Position numbers and translations under genes: made by a program. Below, one piece after another: positions 10,157-21,091 of a stretch of DNA of 64,000 nt. Below the pieces are notes generated by a model. That model searched no databases. It saw only the letters and a program-made list of their open reading frames with translations, and was not told the DNA's origin. Numbering within the stretch: the first letter of the stretch is position 1; every line of letters starts with the position of its first letter. This stretch comes from Campylobacter concisus (GTDB lineage Bacteria; Campylobacterota; Campylobacteria; Campylobacterales; Campylobacteraceae), in the NCBI RefSeq assembly GCF_902460845.1, contig NZ_CABPVS010000003.1:379980-443979 (forward strand). Direction: 5' to 3'.

Positions 10157-10240
10157 CTACCTAAGTAGCAGCAGTAGAGAGTTTTTGATTTCGATTTTTG
10201 GTAAAAATTTACGTGATTTTATGACGCCATTTTCGCTCAT
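10157..10240 (-). CDS. Leucine leader peptide upstream of leuA
   Basis: A 27-codon ORF that starts with an ATG overlapping the pssA stop (ATGA) and has a strong GGAG site at 10245-10248. Its last codons are CTA CTG CTG CTA CTT AGG then TAG, so five consecutive Leu codons stand just before the stop. The last Leu codons lie in a GCTAC-TTAG-GTAGC hairpin. About 65 nt follow before leuA. This is the classical layout of a leader peptide, where stalling at Leu codons senses charged tRNA-Leu. No strong GC terminator follows, so the switch may control translation or Rho access rather than an intrinsic terminator. The name leuL would fit. Confidence 0.8.
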   Translation of the reverse strand: MSENGVIKSRKFLPKIEIKNSLLLLLR

Positions 10241-10968
10241 TCGCTCTCCTTTTTTTTGGAATTTTTACTAAACATTATAGTGGCTCTTACTATGCCATAA
10301 AGCATATAGACGCTCATAACCAAAGTCGCACTTTCAAATGGATATAGATAAAGCATCGAAAACGCAACTACAAGAGCTACTAAAATTCTTATCACATGAG
10401 TTTGTTTTAAATTTATTTTTTTAAAGCTTGGATAGCGAATGTTACTAACCATTAAAGCTGCCAAAGTAGCTTCAAGTAGCATCAAGCACCACTCAAATCC
10501 TTCTAAAAAAGTATAGTCGATATAAATTCCAACCCAAAGTACGCTCACAATAGCTGCTGATGGTATAGGAAGTCCGATAAAAACATTTGGCTCATATGTG
10601 CCAGTAGTGACATTAAAACGAGCAAGCCTGATAGCTCCAAAAACCACAAACATAGCAGCTATAAGTGCCCCAAATCTGCCAAAATTTTTACCAATAGTCA
10701 AATAAAATAAAATCGCTGGCGCTACACCAAAAGCAACAAGATCTGCAAGACTATCAAACTCTACCCCAAATTTGCTAGTTGTCTTTGTAAGTCTAGCCAC
10801 ACGCCCATCAAGTCCATCTAAAATAAGTGATAAGATTATATAAATAATGGCTTTAAAATAGTTACCTTGAATAGATGAAATAATACTAATAACACCTAAA
10901 AAAGCGCTAGCTGCTGTAAATAAATTTGGCAAGATATACATTAGTTGCATCTTTTGTATGTTATTCAT
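10237..10968 (-). CDS. pssA: CDP-diacylglycerol-serine O-phosphatidyltransferase PssA
   Basis: Integral membrane enzyme making phosphatidylserine. It has the CDP-alcohol phosphotransferase motif, read as LDGLDGRVARL followed by FGVEFDSLAD, with the conserved Asp/Gly/Arg pattern, plus several hydrophobic helices. The start at ATG 10968 (243 residues) is favoured because AGGG lies 9-12 nt upstream. A start at 10986 would add six residues and overlap psd by 26 nt. The product feeds Psd, encoded immediately upstream. Its stop codon overlaps the start of the leucine leader peptide. Confidence 0.92.
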   Translation of the reverse strand: MNNIQKMQLMYILPNLFTAASAFLGVISIISSIQGNYFKAIIYIILSLILDGLDGRVARLTKTTSKFGVEFDSLADLVAFGVAPAILFYLTIGKNFGRFGALIAAMFVVFGAIRLARFNVTTGTYEPNVFIGLPIPSAAIVSVLWVGIYIDYTFLEGFEWCLMLLEATLAALMVSNIRYPSFKKINLKQTHVIRILVALVVAFSMLYLYPFESATLVMSVYMLYGIVRATIMFSKNSKKKESE

Positions 10969-11587
10969 CTCTTTTTCCCTCTTCAAAATATCCCAAAAGT
11001 GAAGCAGCCTTTACGCTTTCTCCAACGCTTACACATATCTTAGTATCTCTTGGCAGGTATAAAATCACCTCACCACTTCCTAAAAAACCAAATTTTCTAG
11101 ATGCTTTCAGGCTAGTAACATTTGAAATTTCTAAACTTCGACTGAAAGCTCCAGCTATAATTTTCATAACAAATTTTATATTTTCTTTTTCAAAGCGAAT
11201 AATCGCTCTTTCATTTAAAAATTCTGAAATTTTCATAGCTTGACACAAAAATAAGCCATGTCTTTTGCGTATTTCAGCTACTTTTACATCACTTACAGCC
11301 CTTAATGTACCAACATCAAAAAAAGATTTTTTTATAACGATCTTAGCTACTTCATTATTATCAAAATTTGAAGCACTGATCTCTTTTATCTTGCCATCAA
11401 TCGGCGATAGTAAAGCCAATTTATCATCAGAAAATGGCTCTCTTTCAGGGTCTCTAAAAAAATAAAGACTCAAAAAGAATAAAATAGCAAAAAATAGTGG
11501 CAAGATCCCAAACAGCAAAGATAAAACAAATAAAATTAGAAAAAATAATATAAATTTATATCCTGCTTTCGCGATATAGCCACTCAT
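10961..11587 (-). CDS. psd: Phosphatidylserine decarboxylase Psd
   Basis: Converts phosphatidylserine to phosphatidylethanolamine. The 208-residue protein is the short bacterial type: an N-terminal double hydrophobic segment (about 8-42), the SPIDGKIKEI motif, and the self-cleavage Gly-Ser in FGFLGSGEV (about 173-181) that generates the pyruvoyl group. It overlaps pssA, and the two consecutive enzymes are made together. It lies 2 nt after ftsH. Confidence 0.9.
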   Translation of the reverse strand: MSGYIAKAGYKFILFFLILFVLSLLFGILPLFFAILFFLSLYFFRDPEREPFSDDKLALLSPIDGKIKEISASNFDNNEVAKIVIKKSFFDVGTLRAVSDVKVAEIRKRHGLFLCQAMKISEFLNERAIIRFEKENIKFVMKIIAGAFSRSLEISNVTSLKASRKFGFLGSGEVILYLPRDTKICVSVGESVKAASLLGYFEEGKRDE

Positions 11588-11589
11588 TT

Positions 11590-13515
11590 TTATTCCTCTT
11601 TTTTACTCTTTTCGTCTTCTTCAGTCTCTACAAGCCTGGTCTCTAAACTATTTTCGATCTCGTAGTTTTTAATGATCTCTCTAACTCTTTTTCCTTCGAT
11701 TGTTTCTTCTTCATAAAGTGCTGATACCATATTTTCAATAGCGCCTTTATAAATTTCAAGCAAACCAAGCACAGCTGTGTATCTTTCATGAAGAAGCGTT
11801 TTTACAAACTCATCAACCTTCTCAGCCATCTTATCACTGTAATCTTTGATACTTTGACCACCATTTAAAAACGTAGCACGTTGCTTTTCAAGCACCATAA
11901 GACCAGCAACATCGCTCATACCATACATACTAACCATAGCTTTTATGATATCGGTCGCGCGCTCTAGGTCGTTGCTAGCTCCAGTTGAAATTTCTTTAAT
12001 AAATACCTCTTCAGCAGCTCTACCAGCCAAAAGCACATCTACTTCTGCTATCAGTTCATGCTTTTGCATCATAAATTTATTCTCTTCAGGTGTGTTTAGA
12101 GTATAGCCAAGTGCCGCAAGACCACGTGGTACGACTGAGACTTTTGTTACCCTTTTTGCACCTTTTGTTAGCTCAGCTATCAAGGCATGACCACACTCAT
12201 GATAAGTGACGATTCTTTTTTCTTTTGGATTTACGCGGCGAGACTTTTTTTCAAGACCAGCAATCGATCTCTCAACGGCCTCCACAAGATCGGCCTGCTC
12301 GACAAAAGTCTTTGACTTACGTCCTGCAAGAAGTGCTGCCTCATTTATAATATTTTCAAGATCAGCGCCAGCTAAACCGGTCGTAAGCCTTGCGATATCC
12401 TCGATATTTACATCTTTGCCAATCTTTACATCTTTCATGTGAACTTTTAAAATGTCGCAGCGTCCTTTAAAATCAGGCTTATCAACAAGCACTTGCCTAT
12501 CAAATCTACCTGGTCTTAAAAGCGCAGCATCTAAAACTTCAGGTCTATTTGTAGCTGCTATAACAATGACTGGTGATTTATCCGCATCAAAGCCGTCCAT
12601 CTCAGAAAGAAGCTGATTTAGCGTCTGCTCTCTCTCGTCGTTGCCACCCATTGGACCAGAATTTCTACTTTTACCAATCGCATCGATTTCATCTATAAAA
12701 ACGATCGCTGGAGCCTCTTTTTTAGCATTTTCAAAAAGATCTCTAACTCTACTTGCACCAACACCGACAAACATCTCTATAAAGCTTGATGCTGACATAG
12801 AGAAAAATGGTACACTAGCCTCACCTGCAACTGCTCTTGCAAGAAGTGTTTTACCTGTGCCTGGAGGGCCAACTAGCAAAATTCCTTTTGGAATTTTTGC
12901 CCCAAGTCTTAGGTATTTATCAGGACTTTTTAGATAATCAACTATCTCTTGAACCTCTTCTTTTGCCTCTTCGACACCCGCAACATCGTCAAATTTAACT
13001 TTTGGCTTTTCAGAATTTATAAGCTTTTTTGCACTTCCTATGCCAAGTATGCCACCGCCGATGTTCTTTTGCATACGACTAGCAATAAACATCCAAATGG
13101 CAAAAAATATAAAAACAGGAATAATCCATGAAAACAAAAGATCGCCAAACCAGCTATTTTCGCTATAAACGCTGTAAGTTATGCCATTTTGCTCAAGTAT
13201 GCCAATGAGCGTTGGATCATTTATACGTTTTGCAAGATAGATAGTTTTGTCACTACCTATGCCTTTTATGGTAGTTTCTGAGATAGCAACCTCATTTAGT
13301 TGCTTATTTTTTAACATATCTTTAAACTCAGAATAAGCTACCATTTTACTCTGGGCATTGCTATTTAGCTCAAAAGAGCCACCAAGTCCGTCTCCACTAA
13401 AGCTTCTAAAAGCTAAAACTATAACTATTGCAAAAATAGCAAAAATAAAAATAGGATTTTTATTAAAAAAACCGTTATTGTTGCCATTGTTTTGGTTATT
13501 ATTTTGGTTATTCAT
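11590..13515 (-). CDS. ftsH: ATP-dependent zinc metalloprotease FtsH
   Basis: 641-residue membrane AAA+ protease. It has an N-terminal Asn/Gln-rich tail, TM1 (about 21-36), a periplasmic domain, TM2 (about 126-147), Walker A GPPGTGKT, Walker [12 protein letters not shown], an SRH region, and the zinc site HECGH of the protease domain. It degrades unstable membrane and cytoplasmic proteins such as LpxC-type substrates. Its start overlaps the prmA stop by 8 nt. The C-terminal tail is highly charged (Glu/Lys). Confidence 0.97.
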   Translation of the reverse strand: MNNQNNNQNNGNNNGFFNKNPIFIFAIFAIVIVLAFRSFSGDGLGGSFELNSNAQSKMVAYSEFKDMLKNKQLNEVAISETTIKGIGSDKTIYLAKRINDPTLIGILEQNGITYSVYSENSWFGDLLFSWIIPVFIFFAIWMFIASRMQKNIGGGILGIGSAKKLINSEKPKVKFDDVAGVEEAKEEVQEIVDYLKSPDKYLRLGAKIPKGILLVGPPGTGKTLLARAVAGEASVPFFSMSASSFIEMFVGVGASRVRDLFENAKKEAPAIVFIDEIDAIGKSRNSGPMGGNDEREQTLNQLLSEMDGFDADKSPVIVIAATNRPEVLDAALLRPGRFDRQVLVDKPDFKGRCDILKVHMKDVKIGKDVNIEDIARLTTGLAGADLENIINEAALLAGRKSKTFVEQADLVEAVERSIAGLEKKSRRVNPKEKRIVTYHECGHALIAELTKGAKRVTKVSVVPRGLAALGYTLNTPEENKFMMQKHELIAEVDVLLAGRAAEEVFIKEISTGASNDLERATDIIKAMVSMYGMSDVAGLMVLEKQRATFLNGGQSIKDYSDKMAEKVDEFVKTLLHERYTAVLGLLEIYKGAIENMVSALYEEETIEGKRVREIIKNYEIENSLETRLVETEEDEKSKKEE

Positions 13516-14341
13516 CTATTTCCTTATAAACAAAGCTACTCCAATCGTTACTTTGCTTTATCTCAATTAGCTCCAAATCCTTAAATGTATCTTTAATCCT
13601 ATCTTCGTATTTGTTTAAAATTCCTGACAATACCAAGTAGCCGCCTTTTTTAAGCGATTTTTTTAAGTCATTTGAGAGCATAAAAATGACATCAGCAATG
13701 ATATTTGCTACGACAATGTCATATTTTTGCTCTAAATTTGCGATAGAACCTGTCCAAATTTTATTAAATTTAACCTCATTTAACTCGGCATTACTAAGTG
13801 AACTTTGCGTAGCTTGCTCGTCTGTATCGCAAGCATCGACCTTACAGCCAAGCTTTGCCAAGGCAATACTTAAAATTCCACTTCCACAACCTACATCTAA
13901 AGCAGTATTGCCACTTTTTGCATATTTTTGTAAAAGTTGCAAGCAAGAATTTGTGCTTTCATGGTGCCCTGAGCCAAAGGCTAGAGCTGGGTCGATTATG
14001 ATATTTGTTACGCCATTAAGTGGCTCTTCCCAGCTAGGTCTAACATAAATTTTATCAACCAAAATAGGCTTAACTGCCTTTTTATATTCACCTAGCCAGT
14101 CTTTATTTTCTTTTAAATTAAGAGAAATTTTTAAATCATTTGAAATTTTACGAACACTAGAGAGCCCTTTTGCATACTCTTCGATACCCCAAGCTATATC
14201 TTTTAGATCATACTCTTCCCTGATGATGATCTCGTGATCTAGCTCTTCAACACAGGTAACTCCAAAAGAGAAAACTAGTTCTAAAATTTCATCATAAAAA
14301 TTTGATGTTTTTATGCTTAATTCGTAGAATTTATCTTTCAT
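13508..14341 (-). CDS. prmA: Ribosomal protein L11 methyltransferase PrmA
   Basis: 277 residues. An N-terminal substrate-recognition domain is followed by a Rossmann methyltransferase domain with DPALAFGSGHHEST, motif I LDVGCGSGILSIALAKLG and post-motif VVANIIADV. It trimethylates L11 using SAM. Its ATG overlaps the cheY stop (TAATG), so it is translationally coupled to cheY, as in C. jejuni. Confidence 0.94.
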   Translation of the reverse strand: MKDKFYELSIKTSNFYDEILELVFSFGVTCVEELDHEIIIREEYDLKDIAWGIEEYAKGLSSVRKISNDLKISLNLKENKDWLGEYKKAVKPILVDKIYVRPSWEEPLNGVTNIIIDPALAFGSGHHESTNSCLQLLQKYAKSGNTALDVGCGSGILSIALAKLGCKVDACDTDEQATQSSLSNAELNEVKFNKIWTGSIANLEQKYDIVVANIIADVIFMLSNDLKKSLKKGGYLVLSGILNKYEDRIKDTFKDLELIEIKQSNDWSSFVYKEIDE

Positions 14342-14706
14342 TAACCAAGAACGTCTTCAAGCTTCTCTTTTAAAACTTGTGGCGTAAAAGGTTTAACGAT
14401 GTAGTTATTAACACCTGCTTTTAAAGCTGTTATAACTTCGGCTTTTCCGCCCTCTGTTGTTACCATTATGATAGGCATATCAACATACTTTTGCTCTGCT
14501 CTTACCTTTTTAACAAGCTCAAGACCATTCATCTCAGGCATATTCCAGTCAGTGATAAGAACTTCGATACCTTCGTTTTGAGTTAAGATATTCCAGGCCT
14601 CAAGACCGTGCTCAGCCTCAAGAATTTCTTGATGTCCTAACCTTTGTAAAGTATTTTTTATGATTCTTCTCATTGTTGAACTGTCATCTACAACCAAAAT
14701 CTTCAC
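14341..14706 (-). CDS. cheY: Chemotaxis response regulator CheY
   Basis: 121-residue single receiver domain: acid pocket D7-D8, phospho-acceptor D53 (ITDWNMPEMNG), Thr in VTTEGG and Lys in YIVKPF. Phospho-CheY binds the flagellar switch. It heads the cheY-prmA-ftsH-psd-pssA run. A possible minus-strand -10 (TAGAAT, 14735-14740) lies about 30 nt upstream of its start, suggesting its own promoter after hisA. Confidence 0.96.
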   Translation of the reverse strand: MKILVVDDSSTMRRIIKNTLQRLGHQEILEAEHGLEAWNILTQNEGIEVLITDWNMPEMNGLELVKKVRAEQKYVDMPIIMVTTEGGKAEVITALKAGVNNYIVKPFTPQVLKEKLEDVLG

Positions 14707-14734
14707 ATAATATCCTTTTAGTAAAAATTGCCCT

Positions 14735-14740
14735 ATTCTA
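14735..14740 (-). promoter_or_regulatory. Candidate -10 box of cheY
   Basis: TAGAAT preceded by GC on the minus strand, about 30 nt before the cheY ATG and in the only gap (63 nt) between hisA and cheY. No clear -35 is seen, which is usual for this genus. Confidence 0.4.
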
Positions 14741-14769
14741 GCTAATTTAAATTTATAAAAGCTTTAACG

Positions 14770-15483
14770 CTATCTAAGTAGTTTAAAGGCCTCTTTTAGG
14801 TCAAGCAACCCCTCATAGTAGGCTTTCCCAACTATTACGCCACTAATCTCATTTGTGGCTTTTAGTATCAAAACATCATTTATATCACTCACGCCACCAC
14901 TTGCTATTGTCTCAAGCTTGCTATTTCTAGCTATTTGCAAGCTAAACTCAATATTAACTCCGCCAAGCATTCCATCCTTATTAATATCAGTGCAAATCAC
15001 AGCTTCCACGCCAACATCTGCAAATTTTCTTGCAAGATCGACTGCTTTTATATTTGAGATCTCGCCCCAACCTTGCACGGCCACGTAGCCATCTTTTGCG
15101 TCAATGCCAACTACAACTCTATAATTTTCAGCCATTTTTGCTGTAAATTCTGGATCTCTAAGAGCAACTGAGCCAAGGATCACTCTGCTAACTCCAAGGT
15201 CTAAATAGCGTTTTATTCGCTCTTCATCTCTTATGCCACCACCCACTTGGACGCTTAAATTTGTAGCCTTTGTAATCTTTTCAATTGTTTTAAAATTTAT
15301 CGTCTCTCCAACAAATGCACCATCCAAATCAACCACATGAAGCCATTTTGCGCCATAATCTTCAAATTTCTTAGCAAGTTCACTTGGCTCGTTGCTATAA
15401 ATTTTTGCACTTTGCATAAGACCTTTGCTAAGTCTAACTGCTTGCCCCTCTTTTAGATCTATCGCTGGAAAAATTTCCATCAT
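14770..15483 (-). CDS. hisA: ProFAR isomerase HisA
   Basis: 237-residue TIM barrel. Catalytic D9 is in FPAIDLKEG, the second Asp in [11 protein letters not shown], and phosphate loops in GGGIRD and ASGGVSD. It isomerises ProFAR to PRFAR in histidine synthesis. It overlaps hisH by 4 nt (ATGA). HisF, the partner of HisH, is not in this window. The two his genes sit between cheY and pglG, which are neighbours in C. jejuni, so this pair was inserted or retained at a different place here. Confidence 0.95.
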   Translation of the reverse strand: MMEIFPAIDLKEGQAVRLSKGLMQSAKIYSNEPSELAKKFEDYGAKWLHVVDLDGAFVGETINFKTIEKITKATNLSVQVGGGIRDEERIKRYLDLGVSRVILGSVALRDPEFTAKMAENYRVVVGIDAKDGYVAVQGWGEISNIKAVDLARKFADVGVEAVICTDINKDGMLGGVNIEFSLQIARNSKLETIASGGVSDINDVLILKATNEISGVIVGKAYYEGLLDLKEAFKLLR

Positions 15484-16091
15484 AACCTCGCAAAATTCTC
15501 TAAAATTTTAAGTCCAGCTTCATGACTTTTTTCTGGATGAGGCTGAAAGCCAAAGATATTTTCATGCCAAACCGCACTTGTAAATTCATATCCATAAGTC
15601 GTCTTTGCCAGTGCAAATTTATCATCACAAACCACATGATAGCTATGTACAAAATATAAATACTCAAGCTTTTTTAGTCCTAAATTTAATGGGCTATTTT
15701 GCTTAAATTCCAAAGCGTTCCAGCCAATGTGAGGTATTTTTAATGGCTTATCGAAATTAGCTTCATTAAATTTTACGACCTCACCAGGCAAAAGAGAAAG
15801 TCCCTCATGCTCGCCAAACTCAAAGCTTCGCTCAAATAAAAGCTGCATACCAAGGCAAATACCAATAAAAGCTTTGCCGCTTTTTACGGCTTCTTTTACG
15901 GCTTCGTCCATACCGTTATTTTTTAGCTTTGTCATCGCCTCACCAAAAGCTCCAACGCCTGGTAAAACAATGTGCGAATACTCCTTTAAATTTTCAGGCT
16001 TACTTACTAAGGCACATTTTTTGTCAAGAAAATCAAAAGCATTTATTACGCTTTTGATATTGCCCGCACCATAATCAATAATAGCAATCAT
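15480..16091 (-). CDS. hisH: Imidazole glycerol phosphate synthase glutaminase subunit HisH
   Basis: 203-residue class I glutamine amidotransferase: [10 protein letters not shown] start, catalytic Cys in [10 protein letters not shown], His and Glu in FQPHPEKS. It supplies ammonia to HisF to make IGP and AICAR. It overlaps hisA and pglG by 4 nt each. HisH copies next to glycan genes can belong to amidino-sugar pathways, but the direct pairing with hisA favours histidine synthesis. Confidence 0.9.
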   Translation of the reverse strand: MIAIIDYGAGNIKSVINAFDFLDKKCALVSKPENLKEYSHIVLPGVGAFGEAMTKLKNNGMDEAVKEAVKSGKAFIGICLGMQLLFERSFEFGEHEGLSLLPGEVVKFNEANFDKPLKIPHIGWNALEFKQNSPLNLGLKKLEYLYFVHSYHVVCDDKFALAKTTYGYEFTSAVWHENIFGFQPHPEKSHEAGLKILENFARL

Positions 16092-16984
16092 CTGTTCTCT
16101 TGCCTTTTTACGCTAAAAAGATAAAAGCTAAGTGCCGCCATTAGCATCGCCACGCCGCCTATTAGATAGATAGCGTTTATGATATTTTCAGGTGCAGTAA
16201 TAGCAAATTTAAAGACTAGCATAAGCGCTTCGATAGCAAGTGCGATGATAATTGAGCCGATAAATCTCACCATCGTCTTATAAATAACGCTATTTTCTTC
16301 GTAATTTTTACCTAAAACCTCTTCTTCAAATATCGTCTTAACAAGATCAAAAATGGCAAGAGCCAGCGTTAAAATGATAGTTGATTCAAAAATTTCTTCG
16401 ACATTTATATGCTCGATACTTTTTGAGATAAAGCTCTTTACCCCGTGCCAAAATAAAAATGCACAAATCATAAAAAGTGATGCACAAAAGAGCGCATAAA
16501 CTGTCTTCAAAAATCTACCAAAATGCTCCTCAACAAAGCCGCTATCGACCATATTTAGGATATTTTCTAGGCTTATATCGATACAAGCGATAAATTTAAG
16601 CTCATTTTTTTCATTATAGATAGGCACGCTTGCTGTGACGCACAAACCTCCATTTAGACTTGATGGATATGGATCGCTTAAAACGCACCTTTTCTCGCGC
16701 ACGGCAGTGTAGTAGTATGCCTTGTTTGCGCGGTTTTCACCTTTTGGGATTTTATACTTTTCATTTAGGCTGATCGAGTCTTCGATCTGTATGCCATTTT
16801 CGTCCAAAATGTATAGTGCATCAAAATTTTCTATCTCGTGGCTGATCTTATCAAAGCCAGCTTTTATATTTTCTAAGCACACTCCAGGCAGTCTGTTTGG
16901 TAAATTTCTACTAAATAAATAGCAGATATACGCCCTTGCCTTGTATCTCGTGTCACTAAATCTCTTAATATCTTTTATAACCAA
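16088..16984 (-). CDS. pglG: PglG-like membrane protein of the pgl locus
   Basis: 298 residues. The soluble N-terminal half (about 20-155) resembles a single Cache/PDC sensor fold (ILDENGIQIEDS, CVTASVPIYNEKNELKFIACIDIS). Hydrophobic segments follow at about 165-185, 205-225, 240-260 and 265-290. The length and position next to pglF match C. jejuni PglG (Cj1119c), whose role in glycosylation is unknown and which is not needed for glycan assembly there. The assignment rests on synteny and length. It overlaps hisH by 4 nt. Confidence 0.75.
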   Translation of the reverse strand: MVIKDIKRFSDTRYKARAYICYLFSRNLPNRLPGVCLENIKAGFDKISHEIENFDALYILDENGIQIEDSISLNEKYKIPKGENRANKAYYYTAVREKRCVLSDPYPSSLNGGLCVTASVPIYNEKNELKFIACIDISLENILNMVDSGFVEEHFGRFLKTVYALFCASLFMICAFLFWHGVKSFISKSIEHINVEEIFESTIILTLALAIFDLVKTIFEEEVLGKNYEENSVIYKTMVRFIGSIIIALAIEALMLVFKFAITAPENIINAIYLIGGVAMLMAALSFYLFSVKRQENR

Positions 16985-16986
16985 AA

Positions 16987-18768
16987 CTAGCCTTTTAAAT
17001 TTAATGCATGGTTAAACTCTGGTACGATCACCTTAAGAGCAGGTGCCACCTCGTCATCTTCAAGCTGCAAAAGCCCATTTATCTGTGAATTTAAAAGGGT
17101 CAGATCATAAGGCTGTGAGTGTGTCACAAAGATTGACTCATACTTAGTTTGAACGTCATCTTTGTTGATAAGCAGCTCCTCATAAAGCTTCTCGCCAGGT
17201 CTAAGCCCTACAAATTCGATACCTAAATGCTCTTTATTTGAAAGCAGAAGCATCTTTTTAGCAAGATCGACGATCTTAACTGGCTCGCCCATATCAAGCA
17301 CGAAAAGCTCTCCACCTTTTGCGATAGAGGCTGCTTGAAGGACCAGCTGGCACGCTTCAGATGTAAGCATAAAGTATCTTGTGATCTCTGGGTGAGTGAC
17401 GCTTAGTGGCTTATTTGCAGCGATTTGTGCTTTAAATTTAGGTATGACTGAGCCACTTGAGCCAAGGACATTACCAAAGCGCACGCAAACTATCTCGCAG
17501 ACACCTGCTTCGTTTGAATTTAGCGCATAAAGCTCGCAAACACGCTTAGTTGTACCCATTATGTTTGTTGGGCGCACAGCCTTGTCTGAAGAGATCATGA
17601 CAAATTTCTTAGCACCATATTTTTTAGAAAGATCGACTGCATTTTTTGTGCCAAGGATGTTGTTTTCAACTGCTGAGCGAGGATTTAGCTCGCAAAGTGG
17701 TACGTGTTTGTAGGCTGCAGCGTGGATGACAATCTCTGGTCTAAATTCTTCAAAAACCTCTTCAAAGTCTTTTAAATTTGTGATATTTACAAGCTTGCTA
17801 ACAGTTCTTTTATCTCTTGTATCTTCGCCTATTTTATAAAGGTTAAACTCGCTATGCTCGACCATTATAAGCTCACTTACACCAAATTTTAAGCACTGCT
17901 TACAAATTTCACTTCCTATGCTGCCTCCAGCTCCAGTGACAAGCACTCTTTTATCTTTTAAAAAATTTGAAATAGCTTCTGGATTTAAGTCTTTTGGCTT
18001 TCTAGCTAGCAAGTCTTCGATCGAGATATCCTTGATCGGCTCATTTTCGATAAGAGAGAAGAGCTTCATATCTCTTATGCCATATCCAGTTAGCTCATCA
18101 ACTAAGGCTTGAAGCTCGTCTTGATCTAGCGCAAGCGCGATGATAGCGGTCTTTGCGTCGTAGTCTTTTATAAGGCTTGGTATTTCTTTTTTATCTTGAA
18201 CTAAAAATCCATCACAATAAGTACCAACAAGATCACTCCTGCCATCTACCACGCCAACTGCGTAATAGTCGAGATAGCCTTGTTTTAAGCCACGCAAAAC
18301 GTGAAGTGCTTTTGATGTAGCACCGATTACCACGCATGGCTCTCCTTTGTGAGGTTTGTTTGAAAAGTCAAGCACCATGCGCTTTGAAATTCTCAAAAGT
18401 CCAATAAGTAGGCATGAAATTAGAAGATCAATGAAAATAACGCTTCTTGGGTATGGATTAAAGAAGTCTTGTATTATGAAAAATATGATCGTAAACAAAA
18501 CCGCTGAGCAAACGTGAGCTAAGAAAATTTTGCGAGCTTCATTTAGCCCAAAAAATCTCCACGGCACCTTGTAAATTTTAAACATCCATAGAAAAAATAG
18601 CTTAAAAATAATCAAAAATCCAGCCGTTACAAAAAGGCCCTGAACGTAGATGTCTGGGATATTTGCGTTAAATCTCAAAAGATAAGCCGCATATATCGAA
18701 AACGCAAATATAAAAATATCGCCAGTAAGGAAAAATATAAGCCTTTTTAACTTTGTCGCATGAAACAT
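16987..18768 (-). CDS. pglF: UDP-GlcNAc 4,6-dehydratase PglF
   Basis: First step to UDP-diNAcBac: converts UDP-GlcNAc to the 4-keto-6-deoxy sugar. 593 residues with four to five N-terminal membrane helices (about 8-130), a CoA-binding-like nucleotide domain, then a C-terminal SDR dehydratase domain with [10 protein letters not shown] and the [10 protein letters not shown] segment, where Asp replaces the usual catalytic Tyr as in this family, and the MGTTKR motif. The length is close to C. jejuni PglF. It lies 2 nt from pglG and ends at the pglE stop. Confidence 0.95.
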   Translation of the reverse strand: MFHATKLKRLIFFLTGDIFIFAFSIYAAYLLRFNANIPDIYVQGLFVTAGFLIIFKLFFLWMFKIYKVPWRFFGLNEARKIFLAHVCSAVLFTIIFFIIQDFFNPYPRSVIFIDLLISCLLIGLLRISKRMVLDFSNKPHKGEPCVVIGATSKALHVLRGLKQGYLDYYAVGVVDGRSDLVGTYCDGFLVQDKKEIPSLIKDYDAKTAIIALALDQDELQALVDELTGYGIRDMKLFSLIENEPIKDISIEDLLARKPKDLNPEAISNFLKDKRVLVTGAGGSIGSEICKQCLKFGVSELIMVEHSEFNLYKIGEDTRDKRTVSKLVNITNLKDFEEVFEEFRPEIVIHAAAYKHVPLCELNPRSAVENNILGTKNAVDLSKKYGAKKFVMISSDKAVRPTNIMGTTKRVCELYALNSNEAGVCEIVCVRFGNVLGSSGSVIPKFKAQIAANKPLSVTHPEITRYFMLTSEACQLVLQAASIAKGGELFVLDMGEPVKIVDLAKKMLLLSNKEHLGIEFVGLRPGEKLYEELLINKDDVQTKYESIFVTHSQPYDLTLLNSQINGLLQLEDDEVAPALKVIVPEFNHALNLKG

Positions 18769-19896
<1,128 letters not shown>

Positions 19897-19908
19897 TTAT
19901 TTTTAAAT

Positions 19909-20499
19909 TTATATCTTAGCGCGCTCGCATGCAGGTACGCCGTAAGCCTTTATGCCATCTTTTATATCTCTTACAACCACACTTCCAGCGCCGATGATGC
20001 AATTTTTGCCAATACTTATGCCTTGAATGATGCTTGAGCCGATACCTATGTGCGTAAATTCGCCCACGCTAACATTTCCAGCAAGGGCTGCATTTGGGCT
20101 GATGTGAGCAAATTTGCCTATCACGCACTCATGCTCTATCACCGCACCAGAGTTTATGATAGCGCCCTCTTTTATACGAGCTTTTGCGTTTATAACGGCA
20201 TTTGGCATGACAACTACGCCTTTTTCTATCACAGCACTTTCGCTCACAACCGCGCTTTTATGGATCAAATTTACTATCTCAAAGCCAGTAGCCTCCACCT
20301 TTTGGCTGATCTTTTGCCTAGTTTTATTATCACCTATGGATATTATGATGTCGGCTTTTTCAAGCTCTGGGCTAAATTTACACTCGCTAGCATCATCTAA
20401 AAAAACTATCTCATCATAGCCTCTATTTCTAGCGATGTCAGCAACCACAAGGCCATGCCCACTCGCTCCGTATATGTAAATTTTCTTAGTTTTTGCCAT
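19909..20499 (-). CDS. pglD: UDP-sugar N-acetyltransferase PglD
   Basis: Acetylates the C4 amine to give UDP-diNAcBac. From ATG 20499 it has 196 residues: GASGHG nucleotide-sugar binding loop at 11-16, then a left-handed beta helix of hexapeptide repeats with candidate catalytic H123 (IEHECVIG). GGAG stands 9-12 nt before this ATG. A longer frame starting at 20541 would add an Arg-rich tail and overlap pglC by 56 nt, so it is rejected. Confidence 0.94.
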   Translation of the reverse strand: MAKTKKIYIYGASGHGLVVADIARNRGYDEIVFLDDASECKFSPELEKADIIISIGDNKTRQKISQKVEATGFEIVNLIHKSAVVSESAVIEKGVVVMPNAVINAKARIKEGAIINSGAVIEHECVIGKFAHISPNAALAGNVSVGEFTHIGIGSSIIQGISIGKNCIIGAGSVVVRDIKDGIKAYGVPACERAKI

Positions 20500-21091
20500 T
20501 AAATTTCTCCGTCGTCGCCTGCCCCTCTTTGCTGACACCACTTCGTTTTAGCACCTTTTCTATGGTCTGCAAAGCGATCTTTACATCAAGCATAAAGCTT
20601 AAATTTTTAGCGTAATAGACGTCATATTCAAATTTTTTCTCCCAGCTTATGGCATTTCTGCCATTTACCTGTGCTAGGCCCGTGATACCAGGGCGCACGT
20701 CGTGGCGGTGCTTTTGCGTTTCGTTGTAGATGGGTAGGTACTCGACCAAAAGCGGCCTTGGTCCGATGAAACTCATATCGCCTTTTAGCACGTTAAAGAG
20801 CTGTGGTAGCTCATCAAGGCTAAGAGAGCGGATCAGTTTGCCAAATTTACCAAGGCGCTGCTCATCTGGCAAGAGCTCGCCATTTGCGTCACGCTCGTCG
20901 CTCATCGTTTTAAATTTATAAATTTTAAAAATTTTCTCATTTAGACCCGGTCTTGCCTGCGTAAAAATTACGTCACGGCTCACCTTAAAATAGATAAAAA
21001 TCGCCGTTGCTATAATGATAGGCGACGTTAAAATGAGCAAAAACAAAGCCCCCAAAATATCAATCACCCTCTTTAAAAAATTTCTATACAT
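20486..21091 (-). CDS. pglC: Undecaprenyl-phosphate diNAcBac-1-P transferase PglC
   Basis: Monotopic phosphoglycosyltransferase that starts the lipid-linked glycan on undecaprenyl phosphate at the inner membrane. 201 residues: a re-entrant N-terminal helix (about 8-36), basic FKIYKFKTM segment, catalytic Asp93-Glu94 (SLDELPQL), FIGPRPL and [14 protein letters not shown]. Catalytic residue numbers coincide with C. jejuni PglC. It overlaps pglA by 8 nt and pglD by 14 nt. Confidence 0.96.
   Translation of the reverse strand: MYRNFLKRVIDILGALFLLILTSPIIIATAIFIYFKVSRDVIFTQARPGLNEKIFKIYKFKTMSDERDANGELLPDEQRLGKFGKLIRSLSLDELPQLFNVLKGDMSFIGPRPLLVEYLPIYNETQKHRHDVRPGITGLAQVNGRNAISWEKKFEYDVYYAKNLSFMLDVKIALQTIEKVLKRSGVSKEGQATTEKFNGKN

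Noticed and set aside
15480..16091. HisH as an amidating enzyme for a sugar
   Set aside because: Direct overlap with hisA and the lack of a PseA/LegA-like amidotransferase partner favour histidine synthesis.
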